Program-made: the position numbers and the translations under genes | NCBI GenBank assembly: GCA_900555545.1 | Contig: USLQ01000003.1 | Location: 1-18,106, forward strand | Reading direction: 5' to 3' | DNA from: an uncultured Oscillospiraceae bacterium | Lineage (GTDB): Bacteria > Bacillota > Clostridia > Oscillospirales > Acutalibacteraceae | DNA length: 18,106 bases | Part shown: one piece after another, positions 14,505 to 18,106 of the stretch | Position numbering within the stretch: position 1 is the stretch's first letter | Layout of the letters: each line of letters starts with the position of its first letter | The notes under the pieces: model-generated | Told to the model about the DNA's origin: nothing | The model's input: the letters and a program-made list of their open reading frames with translations, nothing else | Databases searched by the model: none

Positions 14505-14506
14505 AT

Positions 14507-14541
14507 TATAATGGATACATTCCCCACCGGGGCCGGTCCCC
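14507..14541 (+). other. GC-rich alternative-hairpin segment between hydrogenase and [2Fe-2S] gene
   Basis: A perfect TATAAT (14507-14512) directly follows the hydrogenase stop, but without a convincing -35. After it, CCCC-ACC-GGGG (14522-14532) and GGGG-CCGGT-CCCC (14529-14541) form mutually exclusive short hairpins sharing the same G-run, upstream of AAAAGGAG. This could tune expression of the small downstream gene. The call rests on sequence symmetry alone. Confidence 0.3.
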
Positions 14542-14568
14542 TTACGGGAGAAAAGGAGTTGTTTTTTA

Positions 14569-14808
14569 ATGACAATCGAGGTCTGTATCGGGAGCGCCTG
14601 CCATCTGCGCGGCTCCCATGAAGTGATTTCCACATTAAAGCACCTGATTTCCGACAACGGGCTTGCCGGTCAGGTGGAACTGAAAGCCGTCTTTTGCATG
14701 GGCAAGTGCTCGGACGGCGTTTCCGTGCGAGTGGATGGCTCGGAGATCTACTCCCTGCACCCGCAGGATGTGAACGCCTTTTTCGTAGAGCACTGCCTGC
14801 ATGCATAA
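14569..14808 (+). CDS. Thioredoxin-fold [2Fe-2S] protein (NuoE/HydC-like)
   Basis: This 79-residue protein has the four-cysteine pattern of thioredoxin-like [2Fe-2S] ferredoxins: Cys6 and Cys11 (CIGSAC) and Cys43 and Cys47 (CMGKC). The C-terminal strand/helix after SDGVSVRVDG is typical of the C-terminal domain of NuoE and of HydC subunits of multimeric hydrogenases. It lacks the N-terminal helical domain of NuoE, and no NuoF-like flavoprotein gene is adjacent, so direct NAD(P)H coupling is not indicated here. Following the hydrogenase by 64 nt and preceding a terminator, it is most likely an electron-transfer partner or small subunit of that enzyme. AAAAGGAG lies 10 nt before the ATG. Confidence 0.88.
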   Translation: MTIEVCIGSACHLRGSHEVISTLKHLISDNGLAGQVELKAVFCMGKCSDGVSVRVDGSEIYSLHPQDVNAFFVEHCLHA

Positions 14809-14824
14809 TCATGCGAAACAAAAA

Positions 14825-14857
14825 TCCCGGTGCAGCGATGCATCGGGACTTTTGTAT
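14825..14857 (+). terminator. Terminator closing the hydrogenase cluster
   Basis: TCCCGGTGCA (14825-14834), a stable GCGA tetraloop and TGCATCGGGA (14839-14848) form a 10-bp stem with one G·T pair. CTTTTGTAT follows. It starts 16 nt after the [2Fe-2S] gene stop. Confidence 0.85.
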
Positions 14858-14892
14858 ATTCAGGATTGGAATGGAAGACAGCGTCCGGGGAA

Positions 14893-15024
14893 TCAGACAG
14901 CAAGCATCTGGGCCGGAGTAACTGTATTGAACAGGACGGCGCCGACCGCCACTGCCACGAACAGGGCGGCGATCACGCCAAAAGCAATGATGGTGTGCAG
15001 GTTTCTTTTGATAAACGACTTCAT
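14893..15024 (-). CDS. Small single-pass membrane peptide (43 aa)
   Basis: This is a small ORF from ATG 15024 to TGA at 14893-14895. The peptide starts with a basic stretch (MKSFIKRNLHT), has a hydrophobic helix rich in Ala, Val and Ile (about residues 12-34, IIAFGVIAALFVAVAVGAVLF), and ends NTVTPAQMLAV. AAGGGG is about 10 nt upstream, and TATAAT (15058-15063 on the minus strand) about 35 nt upstream gives a plausible promoter. A positively charged start plus one helix fits a regulatory or stress-type small membrane protein, or the hydrophobic end of a toxin-like peptide. No family is recognised. It is convergent with the hydrogenase terminator and lies beside a cluster of TTACAA repeats. Confidence 0.6.
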   Translation of the reverse strand: MKSFIKRNLHTIIAFGVIAALFVAVAVGAVLFNTVTPAQMLAV

Positions 15025-15057
15025 TTCAGATCGCCCCTTCGCTTTTGTTCTGTCTCT

Positions 15058-15086
15058 ATTATACGGATATAAGGTTACAAATTAAA
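15058..15086 (-). promoter_or_regulatory. Promoter candidate of the 43-aa membrane peptide
   Basis: On the minus strand a perfect -10 TATAAT (15058-15063) has, 17 nt upstream, TTTAAT (15081-15086), a weak -35. The first TTACAA repeat (15075-15080) lies between them, so a bound regulator would directly affect this promoter. Confidence 0.5.
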
Positions 15087-15163
15087 CAGCAGAACGATTA
15101 CAAATCAATTAAGATTTGCATCCAATTGTGAGAATTCGGTTACAAGTGGTTACAAATTGTAAC
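15074..15163. repeat. Cluster of TTACAA repeats (candidate operator array)
   Basis: TTACAA occurs at 15075, 15098, 15140 and 15150 on the plus strand. The last copy belongs to a perfect inverted repeat GTTACAA-A-TTGTAAC (15149-15163). Steps of 23, 42 and 10 bp are close to 2, 4 and 1 helical turns. Such phased direct repeats are typical of response-regulator binding sites (for example PhoP boxes in Bacillus). It sits between the 43-aa membrane peptide gene and rlmB. Otherwise the ~250-bp gap (15025-15278) shows only the two promoters. Confidence 0.5.
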
Positions 15164-15230
15164 TTTTCATGGCCGAGGAGAAAAACAGGCGACAAATTTC
15201 GAGGGGAAGATACAAAATCCCCGAATAGTA

Positions 15231-15239
15231 TGTTATAAT
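15231..15239 (+). promoter_or_regulatory. Extended -10 promoter for rlmB and the downstream P-type-ATPase-like gene
   Basis: TGTTATAAT (15231-15239) is a consensus extended -10. The -35 is poor (TACAAA at 15211-15216). An imperfect inverted repeat GTTAT…ATAAC overlaps the -10. The predicted leader is about 33 nt. Confidence 0.65.
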
Positions 15240-15278
15240 TTATCATAACAGATTTTAAGCAAAACGGATGTGAATATA

Positions 15279-16061
15279 ATGAACCGTGAATATAGCAGTC
15301 CGCCCCGGAGGGACGGGCGGCAGGAAAACATCATCATTGGCCGCAACGCCGTCCTCGAGGCGCTTAAGGCGGGTACGCGCATTGATACGCTCCTCATCTC
15401 CGCCGGGGAGCAGTCGGGCAGCATTGGCAAAATCCTCTCCCTCGCCCGCGAGCGCAAGGTGCTGATCAAGGAGGTCAGTGTCAAAAAGCTCGACTTTATG
15501 TGCGGCCACTCCCGCCACCAGGGCGTGATCGCTGAGGCGGCGGCCTATCCATACGCCGATTTGGAGGACCTGTTCCGTATCGCACGGGAGCGTGAAGAGC
15601 CGCTCTTTGTCGTGATCTGTGACGAGATTGAGGATCCCCACAACCTGGGGGCGATCATCCGCACCGCGGATGCCGCTGGGGCCCATGGCGTCATCGTACC
15701 CGCCCGGCGCAGCGCCCCCCTCTCCTTTACCGTTAACAAGGCCTCGGCCGGGGCGCTCAACCATGTGCCCGTGGTACGGGTGACCAATCTGGTGCAAACG
15801 ATCGAAGAACTGCGCAGCCGTGGGGTATTCCTCTACGGGGCCGATATGGGTGGAACGGACTACACACAGGTGGATTTTGGCGGGGCAGTCGGCCTGATCA
15901 TCGGTTCCGAAGGGGCTGGGATCGGCCGTCTTGTCCGGGAAAAGTGCGACTTTATTGTGAGCCTGCCCATGAAGGGGAAAATCTCCTCCCTGAACGCCTC
16001 CGTGGCGGCGGGGATTCTGATGTATGAGGTCAGGCGCACACGCGACGCACAGCTCAGATGA
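15279..16061 (+). CDS. rlmB: 23S rRNA 2'-O-ribose methyltransferase, TrmH/SpoU family
   Basis: This 260-residue SPOUT methyltransferase is predicted to methylate the ribose of a 23S rRNA guanosine (G2251 in E. coli) using SAM. The N-terminal substrate-binding domain opens with IIGRNAVLEALKAG and contains HSRHQGVIAE. The three TrmH motifs follow: DPHNLGAIIRTADAAGAHGVI (motif 1, with the catalytic Arg), GLIIGSEGAGIGRLV (motif 2) and LPMKGKISSLNASVAAGILMYEV (motif 3). Its length matches the TrmH group 3 (RlmB/YacO) proteins. ATG 15279 is chosen with GGATGTG about 6 nt upstream; a GTG at 15270 overlaps that site. The following gene starts 18 nt after the stop, so both are co-transcribed. A related target position cannot be excluded. 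Confidence 0.93.
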   Translation: MNREYSSPPRRDGRQENIIIGRNAVLEALKAGTRIDTLLISAGEQSGSIGKILSLARERKVLIKEVSVKKLDFMCGHSRHQGVIAEAAAYPYADLEDLFRIAREREEPLFVVICDEIEDPHNLGAIIRTADAAGAHGVIVPARRSAPLSFTVNKASAGALNHVPVVRVTNLVQTIEELRSRGVFLYGADMGGTDYTQVDFGGAVGLIIGSEGAGIGRLVREKCDFIVSLPMKGKISSLNASVAAGILMYEVRRTRDAQLR

Positions 16062-16079
16062 AACAGGAGGTAGTTGGAT

Positions 16080-18106
16080 ATGGAAAAGCATTTTTCAACC
16101 GGAGATTTTTCGGTTGACGACATCCTGTTGGAGGCACGCACCAGCCATGACAAGGGCAGTGGGCGCAAGTGGAGCATGGAGGATATTGACGCCCTTCTTG
16201 CCGATGAACCGCGTACCCTGCTGGCAGATGAAACACCGGAGCAGACATCCGACCTACCGCTTTCCGATGCGACGGGCAATTTTGTTTTGAAGAAAAATCC
16301 CGATCCTATGGTAGAGGAACCACAGGCGCCGGTAGAATACGAGTATACACCGGCAAACCAGCGCCCCCGCTTTTTTGCCCGATCCTCCCTGGTGGAGAAA
16401 AACGAGGGGGAGCTTCCCCTGCGCCGGGGCGGAGAGGAAACGCTTGGCACGATCAAGACGGCTGACGTTCGTCTCCCCTCTCCGGAAGAGCCCCTGGCAG
16501 AGGAGCCGACGCGTTACTTTAACAAAATTTCCGATAAACCGGAACCCTCCGTCCCCCGGCGCCGTCAGGACAAAGTGGTGGACAGTCCCGGATTTCTAAG
16601 TAAGGAAAGCGGCCTGCGGGCCACGGCGGATCTCTCGCCCCTCCCGGTAATTGTCGCCGCAGACGCCGGGATCGAAGACCACTATAAAAATCAGGAAAGT
16701 CAGCCGCCAGCGGCCCCTGCAGACAGCATTGAGGGACAGATGTTCTTCAGTGAATTTTTACAGCAGGAGGAACCCGGCGAGCAGATTGACGAGAAGCAGG
16801 CGGAACAGGAGCTGCGCAAAAAGCGCCGGGAGAAGGTCAAAAACTTTAAAATCAATGAGGAGTTCCGAGACAGCGAATCCTTCGGAGAGCCCCTCCCGCC
16901 GGCCGAGGTCACCGGTGAGCAACAGGACGATTACAATCGGGCCGAGGATGCGGACGGAATCCAGGTGCGCCTGCGCCGGGACCGTGTGACCGCAGCTGTG
17001 CGGAGTGTGGCAGCTGGTGTACTTGGCGTATTTGCCGCAGCTGTCGCCATCGCCGAACAGATCCGCACATCCGCCGGCAGTTCGCTGTTCTTCCCCGGTG
17101 GAAAGACCGGCCTGCTGGTTATGAATACCGTCGTGCTGGCGCTGTGTATCGCGGTGGGATTCCCGTTGCTCCTGCGTGGAATCAAGGGGCTCCTGCGATT
17201 GCGCCCCAATGCGGACAGCCCGGTGCTGTTGGCAACCCTGGCTGCGCTGATCCAGACTGTAGCGCTGTTCTTTTATGACGATGCCTCGCTCGGGGGATTG
17301 ACGTTGTTTGCCGGCCTCGCGGGAATTGAACTGGCGCTCGGCTTTGCAGGCAAGGCCGTCCTCCTGAACCGGATCAGTCGGAATTTCGCCTTTTGCTCCC
17401 CGGAAAAACAGCTTTATGCCGTCCACTCCATCGAACGCGGGGAGGATGCGGAGGAGATTGGCCGCGGAATGCTGATGGGTGAACCGGATATCAAATACTC
17501 CGCCCGTGTCAAATTCCCTGCCGCGTTTTTTGAACTCTCCCTCAAGGGGGATCCGGCGGACCGGTGTGGGCGCCTTACCACGCTGATCGTGCTGGCAGCG
17601 GGAATTATTGCCGGAGTGGTTGGCGGCCTGCCCGGAGATAACGCCTTTACGGCCATCACTGCCATGGCGGCCGCCGTGTGTGCGGCGGTCCCGGCGGTCT
17701 CCCTGCTGGGGAGCAACCTGTCCATGCTGCGCCTGTCCAGGGAGTGCCTGGAAGAGGGGGCGATGATCTCCGGCTTCCCGGCTGTTCAAAGCTGCGAGCA
17801 CACCAATGCAGTGGCATTCGATTCCTCCGACATTTTTGCGAGTGGCGGCTGCAATATCCACGGGATCAAAACCTATCACAATATGCGCATTGACGAGGCG
17901 ATCCTGCACACGGCGGCCCTGGTGATCGCCGCCGGCGGCCCGTGCGGCGAGGTGTTTGACCGCGTGATCGAGGGGCGGCGTGATCTGCTGCCGGAGGTTG
18001 AGGAGCTGCGCTATGAGGACCGGCTGGGCCTCTCCGCTTGGGTGGCGGGCCGTCACGTGATCGTTGGGAACCGTGAAATGCTTCAGCACCACAATATTGA
18101 GACGCC
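16080..18106 (+). CDS. Degenerate P1B-like P-type ATPase homologue with long acidic N-terminus (runs off right edge)
   Basis: 675 residues are visible, from ATG 16080 (AGGAGG 9 nt upstream). Residues 1-300 are rich in Glu, Asp and Pro, without hydrophobic segments, and probably disordered. Four membrane segments follow (about 303-326, 343-368, 380-398, 404-430), then a short loop (431-498), two more segments (499-518, 522-551) and a cytosolic part. This is the order of P1B heavy-metal ATPases. The post-M4 stretch SRECLEEGAMISGFPAVQ…AVAFD aligns with their conserved link into the phosphorylation site, and SAWVAGRHVIVGN (652-664) with the N-domain. Key motifs are lost: DKTGT reads DSSDI (Asp581), CPC reads VPA (537-539), SEHP reads AGGP, and the actuator loop is short without TGE. 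Ion pumping is therefore doubtful, and a scaffold or sensor role is inferred. No frameshift restores the motifs. Confidence 0.8.
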   Translation, partial: MEKHFSTGDFSVDDILLEARTSHDKGSGRKWSMEDIDALLADEPRTLLADETPEQTSDLPLSDATGNFVLKKNPDPMVEEPQAPVEYEYTPANQRPRFFARSSLVEKNEGELPLRRGGEETLGTIKTADVRLPSPEEPLAEEPTRYFNKISDKPEPSVPRRRQDKVVDSPGFLSKESGLRATADLSPLPVIVAADAGIEDHYKNQESQPPAAPADSIEGQMFFSEFLQQEEPGEQIDEKQAEQELRKKRREKVKNFKINEEFRDSESFGEPLPPAEVTGEQQDDYNRAEDADGIQVRLRRDRVTAAVRSVAAGVLGVFAAAVAIAEQIRTSAGSSLFFPGGKTGLLVMNTVVLALCIAVGFPLLLRGIKGLLRLRPNADSPVLLATLAALIQTVALFFYDDASLGGLTLFAGLAGIELALGFAGKAVLLNRISRNFAFCSPEKQLYAVHSIERGEDAEEIGRGMLMGEPDIKYSARVKFPAAFFELSLKGDPADRCGRLTTLIVLAAGIIAGVVGGLPGDNAFTAITAMAAAVCAAVPAVSLLGSNLSMLRLSRECLEEGAMISGFPAVQSCEHTNAVAFDSSDIFASGGCNIHGIKTYHNMRIDEAILHTAALVIAAGGPCGEVFDRVIEGRRDLLPEVEELRYEDRLGLSAWVAGRHVIVGNREMLQHHNIET

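Noticed and set aside
15074..15163. CRISPR-like repeats
   Set aside because: The units are 6-7 bp with unequal spacing and no spacer-sized gaps. An operator array is the better explanation.
17800..17860. Frameshift or sequencing error as the cause of the missing DKTGT motif
   Set aside because: None of the three plus-strand frames around 17820 yields KTGT, and the sequences before and after continue to align in the same frame.
16758..18092. 444-codon open frame antisense to the P-type-ATPase-like gene
   Set aside because: The translation is low-complexity (Gln-, Arg- and His-rich) without motifs or a ribosome binding site, while the plus frame shows membrane helices and P-type-ATPase alignment. 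It is a codon-bias shadow.

Overview
The window reads as chromosomal DNA of a GC-rich anaerobic Clostridia-class Firmicute, probably an Oscillospirales or ruminococcus-like gut bacterium. The grounds are two [FeFe]-hydrogenase-family proteins, a Na+-pumping decarboxylase beta subunit, a YtvI/AI-2E permease, strong GGAGG ribosome binding sites, a lysC with an internal start, and compact sigma-A promoters. The family and order are inference. No mobile element, CRISPR array, tRNA or rRNA was seen.

Layout. Positions 1-355 (minus) hold the start of an AI-2E/YtvI-type permease. Divergent from it are hom and lysC (608-3107), homoserine dehydrogenase and aspartate kinase. A leader hairpin precedes hom and a strong terminator follows lysC. 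Next comes an overlapping pair (3276-5356): a membrane protein with a permease-prefix-like N-terminus and an HxxxD acyltransferase of the condensation-domain superfamily. A bidirectional terminator separates these from minus-strand genes: a YhhN/TMEM86 protein (5550-6290), a small OadG-like subunit (6402-6596) and oadB (6630-7763). A membrane-anchored metallophosphoesterase (7925-9007, minus) is divergent from an SDR reductase (9187-9918, plus).

Positions 10100-14808 form a hydrogenase island. It holds a sensory-type [FeFe] hydrogenase (HydS: ferredoxin, H-cluster, Fes and PAS domains, coiled coil); an overlapping SpoIIE/PP2C-type phosphatase with an uncharacterised C-terminal domain; a group-B-like [FeFe] hydrogenase with its own candidate promoter; and a small thioredoxin-fold [2Fe-2S] protein. 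The likely logic is that HydS reads H2 or redox state and passes it to the phosphatase, which controls hydrogenase or fermentation genes. The phosphatase's substrate is not in the window.

After a terminator there is an unlisted 43-aa membrane peptide gene on the minus strand, an intergenic cluster of TTACAA repeats, rlmB (15279-16061), and a large ORF running off the right edge (16080-18106). This last protein has a ~300-residue acidic, probably disordered N-terminus joined to a P1B-type P-type-ATPase scaffold. Its signature motifs are degenerate: DKTGT reads DSSDI, no TGE is visible, CPC reads VPA and SEHP reads AGGP. It looks like a pseudo-P-type ATPase and is the most unusual item here.
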